Positions 29,401-38,235 are shown, counted from the first letter of the stretch. The stretch: DNA of 64,000 nt from Sulfurovum sp. (GCA_027068435.1 JAMOTA010000027.1:1-64000), one strand, 5' to 3'. The notes: generated from the sequence alone by a model not told the origin. Numbers and translations are program-made.

Positions 29401-29590
29401 GTTCTTTTGCAACTCTATCAAGAATACCATCCATCTTATCTATAAAATGTGCACTATGTGTACTATTACTTGTTTTATCATACTCTGTATATGATATATA
29501 TGTATTATAGGAGAGAAAACCTACGGCAGCTGTTACAAGAAGAATAAGGAAATTAAATATATTTTTATTATTTATAATTTTCATTTTCAA
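26429..29590 (-). CDS. Hybrid sensor histidine kinase with NIT-like periplasmic sensor
   Basis: This 1053-residue protein has a membrane segment near residues 12-32, a helical periplasmic region (about 35-305), a second membrane segment near 308-330, HisKA with SHEIRTPLNGIVGF (His about 390), an ATPase domain with GTGLGLAISAKL, and a receiver with AEDNMINQKL and FMDIQMPVLGG (Asp about 810). A degenerate receiver-like stretch (about 640-720) precedes it and another lies at the C-terminus (about 950-1053). The sensor carries ERFYSAIYMGTDGDRGF, a pattern like the NIT nitrate/nitrite-sensing domain; that ligand is an inference. It is the last gene after four secreted PilJ-N proteins, 6 bp downstream of them. 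Confidence 0.88.
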   Translation of the reverse strand: MKMKIINNKNIFNFLILLVTAAVGFLSYNTYISYTEYDKTSNSTHSAHFIDKMDGILDRVAKERFYSAIYMGTDGDRGFNKVKESRIIVDNTIIELSEYMDNHKEFHAFRAELDIVKKNLKHVRTKVNTLSLDYKNIFFKVYHNEIFQSLLNIMKEVSQHDLSIIMRSYLSTYSSFTELKENTALENTGMFFILSGSKIMTNDDLEFWDSLLVNDTLPEFKILGNSPIATKLNLLLSPEDFSKIGAYERVQILYGSLTGKYSISTKDWFNQVEKKMQYIDLAQSILKSTMDKYIDDKVTQSKKIMMEYLIGSALAFLFLIILLAIYYNINKDKQLFEETLRDIEEVLNLQQQKELKVLIENREINKIYKFLTETIKEANEAKDLFLANMSHEIRTPLNGIVGFTQLLKSTPVSDEQEEFISVIEHSSDNLLAIVNDILDLSKIKADKIELENISFNPIVKFEASVESYAARAAEKEIDFGIYVDPSLPLTIIGDPTKISQIVVNLISNAIKFTPTNGTVDVRIEKMEETDEDVTVRFSVEDSGIGITKDQRGKIFEAFSQADASTSRKFGGTGLGLAISAKLTTFMGGELDIESVEDEGSTFFFTLNFKKPDDLEEKVRIDMSEFKIGYLVPNPSIENGINKNLETYINYSGAKFDVYYDNELFDAKPSLPDVLYIDYKYCQRKGDLEKYLNLNTKIVLMMTGDKKKKIKEVEDKIDRIFYKPVNFTKTIKSLEVAYEEKGSKKTTKTKDNKGKVKFFNVHALVAEDNMINQKLIKNVLGGFGVSVTLANNGQIAADLRTQNEYDIIFMDIQMPVLGGIEATKKILAYEESSRKHHIPIVALTANALSGDREKYIKAGMDNYLSKPIELEQLNLLLQEYFSTRIVKAKEEIEENNSEELETVIEPNTDFSTKKDDIEEVLESEKNIEDKVIDIVEEVEEVVVAPPKEQSDVLVYHSMTLMANIYGSKLKNLNLKIDIVTNEEVFLDKLDEIDYKFVIYDAKPFDNMKCMIVDLITDTGAKPFALVHNVSENNDYCCEVLDESASIDELKAKLV

Positions 29591-29596
29591 CCTTTC

Positions 29597-30379
29597 TTAT
29601 TGATTTTTAGCATGATAAAGTGCAATTTTTAGGACTAGTTCTTCCATATAATCAATAGAGATGAACATTAATTTTGGAATAAATAAACTCTCTGATTTAT
29701 CAAAAAAAGTTTTATTAATTCTCCAAGATTGATTAATAGATATTTGTACGTCATTAAATTCATTAGGATATTTATATCTAGTTATCTGTTTCATATTGGT
29801 CTCAAATTGTGCAATAGACTCACGCATTTGATCTTTGTTATTAGGTGAATCAAAACCTGCATGTAAAGCCATATAAAACTTAGTAATTCTCTCTAGTAGG
29901 TACTCCATCTCTTTTGTAGTCATTAACATCTCTTCTTCTTGAGAAAAGTTGTATTTATGTGCATTAGCAATAGAATCTGCACCTTCAAGAAGTGTTTCAC
30001 TATAATCAAGCATTAGTGCAACTTTCTCCTTATCTGGCTTTCCTGAAAATATCTCATCAATCTGATCTTTACTATATGCTAAAAATTCCAATATATCTTT
30101 TGTATCACTATCTTTAGTTGTTGTTGCAATAATACGTAAATCTTCTGATAATTCAAATAATGCTTGATCTAAACTTTGCTTAACTATCGATTTATTTTGG
30201 TTTTTATAGAAGAAAATATAATCTTTAACAATTTTTTGACTAAGATATCTAATATCTTCAGAAGCTTCAATGACTTTAATATCTCCTCTTGTTGCGACAA
30301 CAACTTTTTCAACCTCTACCTCTGCAAAAAGTGTTAGCCCCATAAAAATGAAAATTATATAAAATAGTTTTTTCATCAT
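29597..30379 (-). CDS. Secreted PilJ-N-like protein with degenerate P-box (fourth paralogue)
   Basis: This 260-residue protein has a signal peptide (MKKLFYIIFIFMGLTLFAE) and two helical repeats in line with the three genes upstream. Where those carry GKQRMLSQRIAK, this one reads SEDIRYLSQKIVKDYIF in the first repeat and MEYLLERITKFYMALHAGF in the second. The ligand-type motif is therefore eroded while the fold seems kept. It lies between the third paralogue (6-bp gap) and the hybrid kinase (6-bp gap). A periplasmic helper role for the kinase is inferred from position. Confidence 0.75.
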   Translation of the reverse strand: MMKKLFYIIFIFMGLTLFAEVEVEKVVVATRGDIKVIEASEDIRYLSQKIVKDYIFFYKNQNKSIVKQSLDQALFELSEDLRIIATTTKDSDTKDILEFLAYSKDQIDEIFSGKPDKEKVALMLDYSETLLEGADSIANAHKYNFSQEEEMLMTTKEMEYLLERITKFYMALHAGFDSPNNKDQMRESIAQFETNMKQITRYKYPNEFNDVQISINQSWRINKTFFDKSESLFIPKLMFISIDYMEELVLKIALYHAKNQ

Positions 30380-30385
30380 TTTCCT

Positions 30386-31189
30386 TTATTTAAATAATTC
30401 CACATACAGCCCTGTTATATTATTCATTTTTGTAGTAATATTATCTGTTGTATTAAAAACAATAAGTGGCAATCCACCTTTTTCTATATTAAGATAAAAT
30501 TTATATACAATTTTCCATAATCTGTCTATTTCATTAAGTTTACGATTAATTTCAGGAGTATTTGTCTCATTACTCATAAGCTTTTTATGTGAATCATTAA
30601 ACAAAAAAACAGCTTTTTTCATTTGATCAATAGTATTTTTATCTTTAATTCCTGCCTGATATGCAATATAATATTTTGCAATACGTTGTGCTAACATTCT
30701 CTGTTTCCCAGCAATACCGACAATTTTTGATTCATCAATCTTAACTGTTTTCTTTAATGAATCAACAACATATTGACTACCTTCAAGCATTGATTCACTT
30801 AAATCTATAATCAATTGTGCATTATCTATAGAAAAGTTTTCTTTTGCAGTAGATTCAAAATCTTCAGTAGACATTTCAACAAAAGCCAATAAGTTTGCTA
30901 TATCTGAATCATTAATTGATTTTACAAGCTTTTTATGTGCAGTAAGTAACTCAGCTAATGATGATTGTAATTGTTTATTTGCTTTTGATGAAGCAATATT
31001 TTTTCCTGCATACAGATAATCTTTAGCTATACGTTGAGAAAGCATTCTCTGTTTACCTGCTACATTTATTAATTCAACTGTATCTGAAATTACTGTTTCA
31101 TTAGTAGAGGGGGCTGCCACACTTACACCTGATAAAGCAAATATTGTAAGTGTAACCAATGCTGTATTTTTAATTATATTCATTTTCAT
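30386..31189 (-). CDS. Secreted PilJ-N (type IV pili MCP N-terminal) domain protein, third paralogue
   Basis: This 267-residue protein has an N-terminal signal peptide (about residues 1-25) and two copies of the P-box-like motif: VAGKQRMLSQRIAKDYLYAG (about 43-62) and IAGKQRMLAQRIAKYYIAYQ (about 158-177). Each heads an about 110-residue helical unit of the PilJ/NarX type, whose relatives bind small anions in the periplasm. There is no second membrane anchor, kinase or MCP domain, so the protein is likely soluble in the periplasm. Gaps of 6-10 bp tie it to its neighbours. Confidence 0.85.
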   Translation of the reverse strand: MKMNIIKNTALVTLTIFALSGVSVAAPSTNETVISDTVELINVAGKQRMLSQRIAKDYLYAGKNIASSKANKQLQSSLAELLTAHKKLVKSINDSDIANLLAFVEMSTEDFESTAKENFSIDNAQLIIDLSESMLEGSQYVVDSLKKTVKIDESKIVGIAGKQRMLAQRIAKYYIAYQAGIKDKNTIDQMKKAVFLFNDSHKKLMSNETNTPEINRKLNEIDRLWKIVYKFYLNIEKGGLPLIVFNTTDNITTKMNNITGLYVELFK

Positions 31190-31199
31190 TATTATCCCT

Positions 31200-31976
31200 T
31201 TATTTAGTTTCTAAAGCAACATATTTTTGTGTTGCTTTATTCATATTTACAAGAATGTCATTGGATTTTTTATAGATAAGGGTAGGAACAAACTTTGACT
31301 TTGACATACTCATCATTTCAAAAAACATAAACGATTTTTTGACTTTAGCTAAAATACTTTTTATCTCATCAGTATTTAATGATGAACTCTCTAGCTCTAA
31401 CAATGAATTTTTAAACAGTGACATAGATTCTTCAAGTTTCTTATTAAACTGTGGGTCTTCCACTTCCCATACTTTCAACATATAAAGACTTGCCATTCTT
31501 TGAGAAAGCATTCTCTGTCTTCCTGCTTTATTGACTGTTTCACCAGAAGATTTACCTGACTCCTTAGTAAAAAGCTTTGTAATTTCATCAGATGATTTAA
31601 GTAATATATCTAAATCAATTTGTAACTTTTCAACTTTTTCTTTAGATGGCGTATCTAAAAGAACCTTTTGAACTGACACCCAAAGGGTATTGAGTTCAGA
31701 AATACTTTTTTTAATCTCTTCACTCTTAGTATAGATTGCTAAAGAGTCCATATTATCTTGAAAAGTCATTGAAATCTTTTTTAAATCCTCTTCAGGTTTA
31801 CCAAAAGTATTACCCATGCCAACCATAGCATAATCTTTTAGCATACGCTGAGTAAACATTCTCTGTTTACCAGATATATCAACTGCATGAGTTGGGCTTG
31901 TTATCTCAATTGCTGAAACACTAGTAGTTAGTGCTAATGCCAAGGTGAAATTTATTATTCTCTTTTTTACTATCAA
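31200..31976 (-). CDS. Secreted PilJ-N domain protein, second paralogue
   Basis: This 258-residue protein has a signal peptide ending near SAIEI and two motif copies: VDISGKQRMFTQRMLKDYAM (about 32-51) and KAGRQRMLSQRMASLYMLKV (about 150-169). It is close to the first paralogue at both protein and DNA level around the second motif, which points to recent duplication. It has no transmembrane anchor beyond the signal. The exact ligand is unknown; NarX-type P-boxes bind nitrate and nitrite. Confidence 0.85.
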   Translation of the reverse strand: MIVKKRIINFTLALALTTSVSAIEITSPTHAVDISGKQRMFTQRMLKDYAMVGMGNTFGKPEEDLKKISMTFQDNMDSLAIYTKSEEIKKSISELNTLWVSVQKVLLDTPSKEKVEKLQIDLDILLKSSDEITKLFTKESGKSSGETVNKAGRQRMLSQRMASLYMLKVWEVEDPQFNKKLEESMSLFKNSLLELESSSLNTDEIKSILAKVKKSFMFFEMMSMSKSKFVPTLIYKKSNDILVNMNKATQKYVALETK

Positions 31977-31985
31977 AGTACGCTC

Positions 31986-32768
31986 CTATTTTTCTTGTGC
32001 TGCATATAAACCTGTTGCAGTATTCATATCTTTTAACATCTCATTAGACTTTTTATAAATAAGGGTTGGAATAAACTTATTAGTGGATTTATTCATGATT
32101 TGAAAAAATTTAAATGCTTTTTCTGATTTGTTAAGTAGTACCATAATCTCATCTGTACTCATATCAGATTTTTTAAGCTTTTCTAATGATGTTCTATACA
32201 AATCCATAGCTTTTGTCATTTTAGTTTTAAACTCAGAGTCATTAACACCCCATACTTTTAACATATAAAGACTTGCCATTCTTTGAGAGAGCATTCTCTG
32301 TCTTCCTGATATATTGATAATTTCACCAGACTTTTTTCCTGTTTGTTTAGCAAAAAGTTCTACAGCTTCATTTGCCTGCTTAAGCAGTGCTTCTAAATCA
32401 ATCTGCATCTGCCCTGCTTTCTCTTTAGTTTGTGCTTCATTCAATGCAATGAATAGAGGATCCCAAAGCAACCTTACTTTTTTAAGGCTCTCTTCTGTTG
32501 CTGCATCTTTATTAAATTCTATCAACAAATCAAGATGTTTATCAAACAGACCCATGATTTTTTTAAGATCTTTATTTGGATTTTCAAAATGATTCTCTAT
32601 TCCTACCATAGCATAATCTTTTAACATACGCTGTGTAAACATTCTTTGTTTACCTGCTACATCTACTGCAATAGAGAGATTTTTTATTTCTACTGCAAAT
32701 ATAGCAGTAGAAATAAAAGTCGAAAGTAGTACTATCTTGATTGTGTTCTTCGTAAAATCAGACACCAT
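31986..32768 (-). CDS. Secreted PilJ-N domain protein, first paralogue of the operon
   Basis: This 260-residue protein heads the five-gene unit. A signal peptide (about 1-26) is followed by VDVAGKQRMFTQRMLKDYAM (about 34-53) and ISGRQRMLSQRMASLYMLKV (about 153-172). The spacing between the two motifs is the same as in the second paralogue. A short AT-rich gap (32769-32858) separates it from the DUF2231 gene upstream, and a promoter for the unit probably lies there, though I could not fix the -10 box. Confidence 0.85.
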   Translation of the reverse strand: MVSDFTKNTIKIVLLSTFISTAIFAVEIKNLSIAVDVAGKQRMFTQRMLKDYAMVGIENHFENPNKDLKKIMGLFDKHLDLLIEFNKDAATEESLKKVRLLWDPLFIALNEAQTKEKAGQMQIDLEALLKQANEAVELFAKQTGKKSGEIINISGRQRMLSQRMASLYMLKVWGVNDSEFKTKMTKAMDLYRTSLEKLKKSDMSTDEIMVLLNKSEKAFKFFQIMNKSTNKFIPTLIYKKSNEMLKDMNTATGLYAAQEK

Positions 32769-32858
32769 TAACTCCTTTAAATATAATAATTAAGTTGCAA
32801 ATATATTTACGTAGCTACTTATATTAATTGTACTTTTAAAACACTTAAATAGGACTTA

Positions 32859-33608
32859 TTAATGCGTAGCTATCATTGGTGTCACAGCTACTTGAGGAAT
32901 TACTTCCACTTCTGCTTTCTCTTCTATTTTTTCAGTAACTGGAACTTTCACAGCATCTCTTTTAAGTGTATTGTTTTGCTTCTTAATAACCTCTACACCT
33001 GTATTTTCTATTGATGATGTTTCATCTACAGGTACTAACTCTGGTTTATTTGCTTCCTCTAACTCTTCAAGTTCTTCTTTTATATCATCAAGTTCATTGT
33101 CAAGTTCTAATACTTTTTCAACATTCACCCCATAAGTATAAACAAGTTTTCCACCCTCTTTACCCTGCTTAAGTATCCCTGCAATAAACAGTACAAGAAT
33201 CAAAATATAAAGTGCTTTCATTAATCCTCTTGAGACTAATGAAGAGAGTAGTTTAAAGAATAAAACAATCACCGATGCTAGCATTAGATATGTACCTAAA
33301 AGCTTATGCTCTTTTAATTCACTTTGTGCTACTTCACTTAGTAAAGGATAGGCTTCTTTCCCATCTACTGTACCTGTTAAATATGCTACAATCGCAGTAA
33401 TAGATACTAATATTAATAGTAAAAATGAGATAACACCAATTGTTCTCTTTTTTGTAAAAACATTAATAAACTCTAGCAAAAGAACTACAATAGGTAATGC
33501 AACAACAAAATGCACAATTGGTGGGTGCATTAACACTGGTATGTCAAGTAACGGTTCAATTTTGTGCATAATCTCTAATATAACGTCAGGTATAGCTGGT
33601 AATTCCAT
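32859..33608 (-). CDS. DUF2231 membrane protein with charged C-terminal tail
   Basis: This 249-residue protein has MHPPIVHFVVALPIVVLLLE near residues 27-46, the hallmark first helix of DUF2231, and three further membrane helices to about residue 150. The motif LTGTVDGKEA corresponds to the family's SGxxxGxxA turn. The about 100-residue tail after the helices is acidic, Val/Glu-rich and probably unstructured (LDDIKEELEELEE...). Family members often sit beside haem or cytochrome genes; hemJ is the next gene upstream here. A biochemical role is not known. Confidence 0.8.
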   Translation of the reverse strand: MELPAIPDVILEIMHKIEPLLDIPVLMHPPIVHFVVALPIVVLLLEFINVFTKKRTIGVISFLLLILVSITAIVAYLTGTVDGKEAYPLLSEVAQSELKEHKLLGTYLMLASVIVLFFKLLSSLVSRGLMKALYILILVLFIAGILKQGKEGGKLVYTYGVNVEKVLELDNELDDIKEELEELEEANKPELVPVDETSSIENTGVEVIKKQNNTLKRDAVKVPVTEKIEEKAEVEVIPQVAVTPMIATH

Positions 33609-33669
33609 AATTTAATCCTTTTAATTTGACATAGAGTATAACACAAAATTATTTAGTTCTATACCTTTT

Positions 33670-34104
33670 TTAAAATGGTTTTACAATTACCATGATTACT
33701 ATTACTATCATAAGCAGTGTTGGTACTTCATTATAGAACCTAAAGTATTTTCCACTCTTATAATAAATATTTTCTATTAATTTTTTTCTAATACTATTTA
33801 GTGAAAAGCTATAAGCTATCAAGAGAACTAAAGTAAATAGTTTTACATGTATCCATCCTCCACTTTGAAAAATCCCAGGATTCAGATAAAGCATAGTTGC
33901 TCCTGAAATTATCGTTGCCCACATAGCAGGTACACCTATGTAGGTATAAAGTTTATACTCTTGTATTTTAACTACTTCTGTAAAAGCACTGTTTTCTGCA
34001 TGTTCTCTATGGTATATAAAAAGTCTTGGCAAATAAAACAACATTGCCATCCAAGAGGTAAAACTCATCACATGAAATGCCAGTATCCAACTATAGTATG
34101 CCAT
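33670..34104 (-). CDS. hemJ: HemJ-type protoporphyrinogen IX oxidase (UPF0093)
   Basis: This 144-residue protein with four membrane helices fits HemJ, which oxidises protoporphyrinogen IX to protoporphyrin IX in haem synthesis. The N-terminal pattern, His in LAFHVMSFTSW followed by LFYLPRLFIYH (about 22-32), is the family hallmark, and the closing EVPTLLMIVIVIMVIVKP matches too. Length is typical. Its ATG directly abuts the stop of the nuclease-like gene upstream, so they may be co-transcribed. Confidence 0.92.
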   Translation of the reverse strand: MAYYSWILAFHVMSFTSWMAMLFYLPRLFIYHREHAENSAFTEVVKIQEYKLYTYIGVPAMWATIISGATMLYLNPGIFQSGGWIHVKLFTLVLLIAYSFSLNSIRKKLIENIYYKSGKYFRFYNEVPTLLMIVIVIMVIVKPF

Positions 34105-35670
34105 TTATCTCTCCAAAACAGTAAAATCTTTAGTGCTATAAATCACTAACTGTATTTTTTTATAATATCCAATATGTGCATAGTCTATCTTTATCTTTGT
34201 ACCATTTAAAGGAATATTTCTCTTTTTTTTAAAATAAATAGGTATTTTTCTCCCTTTTAAAATTAATTTTTTATTTTTATATACTCCTATGATATCTCTA
34301 ACTATCTCATTTTGTTTCAATAAACTCTCTTCTATAGTTTCTCTATTTTTGTAAAATGATACTAAATTAATTTTTTCTTTTTTATCAAGCACTTTAATAT
34401 TTGTAACTTCTTTCAACCCTTTATATACTTTGATACTATATACCAATATATCATATTTATATCCCTCTTTTAATCCTTTAGCACAAGAATATAAATAAAC
34501 TCCTCTCCCATTTTTTGATTGCTTAATAACAGCATGATTTCCTCTTTTAAAAAGTACTATTACATCATTTAATCTTATATTGTTTTCTAAACTTTCCTTA
34601 GTATATAAATATTCAATATCTTTTACTTTTACTGAAATACTCTCTTCTAAATTCTTCTGTAATTCACTACTTATATAAGGTCTAGTATCAAATAGAGCAA
34701 AAATAGGAAGATGATCTGAGTAGCCTGTTCCTAAATGTTTTCCATTTTTATATTGCCATCTGTTAATATAACCTCTTTTGGTAAAAAGATACTTAGGCTT
34801 AAAAACATTAAAAGAGTGATTAACATAGTCAATACCTTTTTTATCAAATAGACTTTTAGGTAGTAATATATGATCTAATGTACTTTTATTTCCATAATAT
34901 TTATGACTCCATCTATTTTCATGTGATAACTCCTGCCATGTATTGAAGTGTACCCTTCTATTTAGTGAATTCATTTGATATTTTTTTACTAGTTTATGAT
35001 TTATAGTAGTTTGAAGTATATCACCTATTGCTGTAATACCTTTACTATCATTTAACTTTTTATTGAGTATTAGATGAGCGTTATAGTTACTATTTAAGTC
35101 ACCTAAAATAATATAAGCTTTATTTTTAGATAGAGCTTTTATTCTCTGTTTTAATCTTTTTGCATAACGAATGCGTTTACTCTCTACCCCATGCCTACTC
35201 TTTGATTTCCAATGATTAACAAAAAGTATTAAAGATTCTTTATTAACTTTTACCTCTACTTCTAAAATATTTCTTACAAATGGAGAGTAAGCTACTTGTA
35301 ACTCTCTGTGTTTTTTTATAGGAAACCTCGATAATAATGCTACTTGAATAGGGGCTTCTTTTTTACTTGTAATCGCACTATATTTATATGGACATCCTAC
35401 TTTTTTTAAACGTCGAATCAATAGTTTAAAAACTTTACTGTTTTCTATCTCTTGCAATCCTATGATATCTGCATTTAAATCACAAATGACTTCAGCAGTG
35501 TGGTTTAGTTTTATCTCTAATAACTTTTTATTCCATTTTTTAGGAGTATAAGCTTTATATTCACTACCTTTATACTCAACATCAAAAAGATTTTGGATAT
35601 TATAAGTTGCAACTTTAAAGGGTGAGGAGAAAAGCCAAAGAGGCAGTAAAAAAAGTAAAATTGTTCTCAA
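34105..35670 (-). CDS. Secreted endonuclease/exonuclease/phosphatase-family protein
   Basis: This 521-residue protein has a signal peptide (MRTILLFLLPLWLFSSPF) and an EEP domain over about residues 18-330. Family landmarks are VATYNIQNLFD, IIGLQEIENSKVF (catalytic Glu), FVNHWKSKSRHG, ILGDLNSNYN (Asp-x-Asn) and GYSDHLPIFALF (Ser-Asp-His). This set fits DNase I-like nucleases such as ExeM-type extracellular nucleases. The C-terminal about 180 residues are not recognised and may be a beta-rich binding domain. Periplasmic or secreted nucleic-acid scavenging is a reasonable inference. Confidence 0.85.
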   Translation of the reverse strand: MRTILLFLLPLWLFSSPFKVATYNIQNLFDVEYKGSEYKAYTPKKWNKKLLEIKLNHTAEVICDLNADIIGLQEIENSKVFKLLIRRLKKVGCPYKYSAITSKKEAPIQVALLSRFPIKKHRELQVAYSPFVRNILEVEVKVNKESLILFVNHWKSKSRHGVESKRIRYAKRLKQRIKALSKNKAYIILGDLNSNYNAHLILNKKLNDSKGITAIGDILQTTINHKLVKKYQMNSLNRRVHFNTWQELSHENRWSHKYYGNKSTLDHILLPKSLFDKKGIDYVNHSFNVFKPKYLFTKRGYINRWQYKNGKHLGTGYSDHLPIFALFDTRPYISSELQKNLEESISVKVKDIEYLYTKESLENNIRLNDVIVLFKRGNHAVIKQSKNGRGVYLYSCAKGLKEGYKYDILVYSIKVYKGLKEVTNIKVLDKKEKINLVSFYKNRETIEESLLKQNEIVRDIIGVYKNKKLILKGRKIPIYFKKKRNIPLNGTKIKIDYAHIGYYKKIQLVIYSTKDFTVLER

Positions 35671-35789
35671 AATAGTCCTTTATTTATCTTAAGTTATATC
35701 ATACAATATTATTAATAATTACAGCATAGTTTGGTTATACTACCTCCACTTAAATTTGCTTTTAATAACTATATCTAGGATTCTAAAAA

Positions 35790-36932
35790 ATGACACAAAC
35801 AAAAAAACGTTTAAAAATTATTAATCTTGCCATATCTATTACAGATATGGAGACCATACAACTTCAAGTATTGAAACTTACTCCTATGAAAACAGATATT
35901 AAAATTCAAGAGATTATCAATGAACTTCAAGTTAAAAACTATGCCCAGACACAACTGCTTATTGCTAAATATATTGAAATGCCAAATGATGAGATTATTC
36001 AAAGAACCATTCAAGAAGAGAAGATTCAAGAAAAAAATATTATTGATCAGCTTGATCTTTTCGTAGCTCCTATAGAGAAATCAAAAGAGACTAAAGAGAA
36101 GATATTTGATTTTTCTACATTAGAAGCAGAGTTAGCTCAAATGGATACCCCTAAAGAGAGAGAGAAGAAAAGTGCAAATTTTGAAACACTACTTAACCTT
36201 GATGCTAACGATATTTTAGCAGGAAATATTGATATAGATATAAAAGAACCTAAAACAACAAAAGTAGATAAAAATCCAAAAGAAAATGATGAAAAATCTA
36301 CTGATGAAAAATCTACTGATATAAAATCTACTGATATAAAAACTGATGATAAAATCAAACTAAAAAGATATGTTGAAATTATTCCTGAACATTATGAGAC
36401 TATTCCTTATATTAAACAAAAATTTCTCAATATGCAGATACAGTACCCTTCAGTTGAAGCATCTGAAGAGAACTATCCTTCTGTAGATGCATGGTTAACT
36501 CAGATACAAAATGATGGATATACTCCTGAAGATATAGAAGCAATGATTGGTCATATTTCAGAGTTAATAGCAGAAGAAAAATTTGAAGAATCAGCTCAAC
36601 TTCTTCTTATTACAGGATCTACCAAATCAAAATTTGCACAATTCATGTTAGCTAGAGCTCTTTATAAAGGTGAGGTACTACAAAGAAATCTTCAAGAATC
36701 TTTTACTTTGATTTATCGTTTAGCCCTAGATGACAACTATCCAGAAGCCATCTGTGACTTAGCACAACTTTATGAAAAAGGTATTGGTACAGAAAAAGAT
36801 CTTAAAAAAGCAGAAGAGCTTTACAAAGAATCCATAGATTTAGGTATCAAACGAGCCTTAACACACTATAAAAGAGTACAAAAGAAAAATCGTGGACTCT
36901 TCTCTTTTTTTAAAAAACAACCTACTACATAG
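35790..36932 (+). CDS. Sel1-repeat protein with low-complexity linker
   Basis: This 380-residue protein has no signal peptide. The C-terminal part (about 285-365) carries Sel1-like repeats, such as AQFMLARALYKGEVLQRNLQ and AICDLAQLYEKGIGTEKDLK, which form protein-binding helical arrays. An N-terminal about 100-residue part is not recognised. The middle holds a low-complexity linker with EKSTDEKSTDIKSTDIK (about 170-186). It may act as a scaffold, but no partner is evident. The 3' end overlaps the convergent bioA by 8 bp. Confidence 0.75.
   Translation: MTQTKKRLKIINLAISITDMETIQLQVLKLTPMKTDIKIQEIINELQVKNYAQTQLLIAKYIEMPNDEIIQRTIQEEKIQEKNIIDQLDLFVAPIEKSKETKEKIFDFSTLEAELAQMDTPKEREKKSANFETLLNLDANDILAGNIDIDIKEPKTTKVDKNPKENDEKSTDEKSTDIKSTDIKTDDKIKLKRYVEIIPEHYETIPYIKQKFLNMQIQYPSVEASEENYPSVDAWLTQIQNDGYTPEDIEAMIGHISELIAEEKFEESAQLLLITGSTKSKFAQFMLARALYKGEVLQRNLQESFTLIYRLALDDNYPEAICDLAQLYEKGIGTEKDLKKAEELYKESIDLGIKRALTHYKRVQKKNRGLFSFFKKQPTT
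36286..36350 (+). repeat. In-frame short tandem repeats in the Sel1 gene
   Basis: The DNA repeats a 15-base unit close to GAAAAATCTACTGAT about four times, with small changes, coding for EKSTD/IKSTD. The units keep the frame, so copy-number change would alter linker length without breaking the protein. Confidence 0.7.
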
Positions 36933-38235
36933 AGGCTATTGATTTTATACCCTCAAAGGCAACTTCTATCATGGTATCTATCTCCTTATAACTAATAATA
37001 TAAGGAGGCATAAAATAGATAACACTTCCTAGAGGTCTTAGTAACACACCTTCAGATAAAGCATACTCATAAATTTTCAATCCAATACGCTCTTTTGCAT
37101 CATACCCTTGTAATTCAATAGCTGTGACCATACCTTGTTGTCTTACCTCTTTTACATTACTTAGAGCTATAAATTTTTCTAACTTCTTTTTTATATAAAC
37201 AGATTTTTTTCTATTTTCACCTAAAATATCACTCTCTTCAAATATCTCTAATGTAGCCAATGCAGCCGCACATGCTAGAGGATTACCTGTATAACTATGT
37301 GAATGTAAAAAAGCTTTATGCTCATTATAATCACAGTAAAATGCTTGATATACATCGTCTGTTGTCATTACAACAGACAGTGGTAAATATCCACCTGTCA
37401 ACCCTTTAGATAGAGTCATAAAATCTGGTGAAATAGACGCATGTTCACATGCAAACATTTTACCAGTACGTCCAAAACCTGTCATTATTTCATCTGCTAT
37501 TAAGTGTACATCATATTTTTTTGTCAACACTCTTGCCCCTTCCAAGTAAATAGGATGATACATATGCATTCCCCCTGCTCCTTGAATAAGTGGTTCAACA
37601 ATAAAAGCTGCGATTTCATCTGATTTCTCTTCTAAAACTTTTTCTAAAACTTCCAATGCTTCATTTGCTGAAGCGATACTTTGATTTATAGGTACAGGTA
37701 CTTGCATATTTGCTATGAGCAGTGGAGCATACGTCTCTTTATAAAGTGCTACGTCACCTACAGAGAGTGCACCTATAGTCTCTCCATGATAGGAGTTAGT
37801 TAAAGAGAGAAAAACAGATTTAGATTTGCCTTGATTTAAATGATAATGATAACTCATCTTTAATGCAGCTTCAACTGCACTTGAACCGTTGTCAACATAA
37901 AAAACTTTTTTTAAACTCTTAGGTGTAAGAGCTACCAACTTATGAGCTAAATCAACAGCTGGTTCATGTGTAAAACCTGCAAGTAGTACATGTTCTAAGG
38001 TATCGACCTGAGCTTTGACTCTACTATTAATTTTTTCATTAGCATGTCCAAAAAGATTTACCCACCATGAGCTTACTGCATCTATGTAACTCTTACCATC
38101 AAAATCGTAGAGATAGATACCTTTTCCTGATTTAACAGGTATAAGTGGTAAGGTTTCATGGTCTTTCATTTGTGTGCAAGGGTGCCATATTACCTCTAAA
38201 TCTCGTTTCATCATCTCTCTGTTTTTACTTATCAT
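36925..38235 (-). CDS. bioA: Adenosylmethionine-8-amino-7-oxononanoate aminotransferase BioA
   Basis: This 436-residue PLP aminotransferase converts KAPA to DAPA in biotin synthesis. IWHPCTQMKDHETLPLIPV near residues 15-33 and SSWWVNLFGHAN near 62-73 are BioA-specific. NSYHGETIGALSVG, the Asp in HLIADEIMTGFGRTG (about 239-253) and the PLP lysine in LSKGLTGGYLPLS (about 273-285) are intact. No other biotin gene is in the window. It is divergent from ppiD with an 85-bp gap. Confidence 0.95.
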   Translation of the reverse strand: MISKNREMMKRDLEVIWHPCTQMKDHETLPLIPVKSGKGIYLYDFDGKSYIDAVSSWWVNLFGHANEKINSRVKAQVDTLEHVLLAGFTHEPAVDLAHKLVALTPKSLKKVFYVDNGSSAVEAALKMSYHYHLNQGKSKSVFLSLTNSYHGETIGALSVGDVALYKETYAPLLIANMQVPVPINQSIASANEALEVLEKVLEEKSDEIAAFIVEPLIQGAGGMHMYHPIYLEGARVLTKKYDVHLIADEIMTGFGRTGKMFACEHASISPDFMTLSKGLTGGYLPLSVVMTTDDVYQAFYCDYNEHKAFLHSHSYTGNPLACAAALATLEIFEESDILGENRKKSVYIKKKLEKFIALSNVKEVRQQGMVTAIELQGYDAKERIGLKIYEYALSEGVLLRPLGSVIYFMPPYIISYKEIDTMIEVAFEGIKSIASM

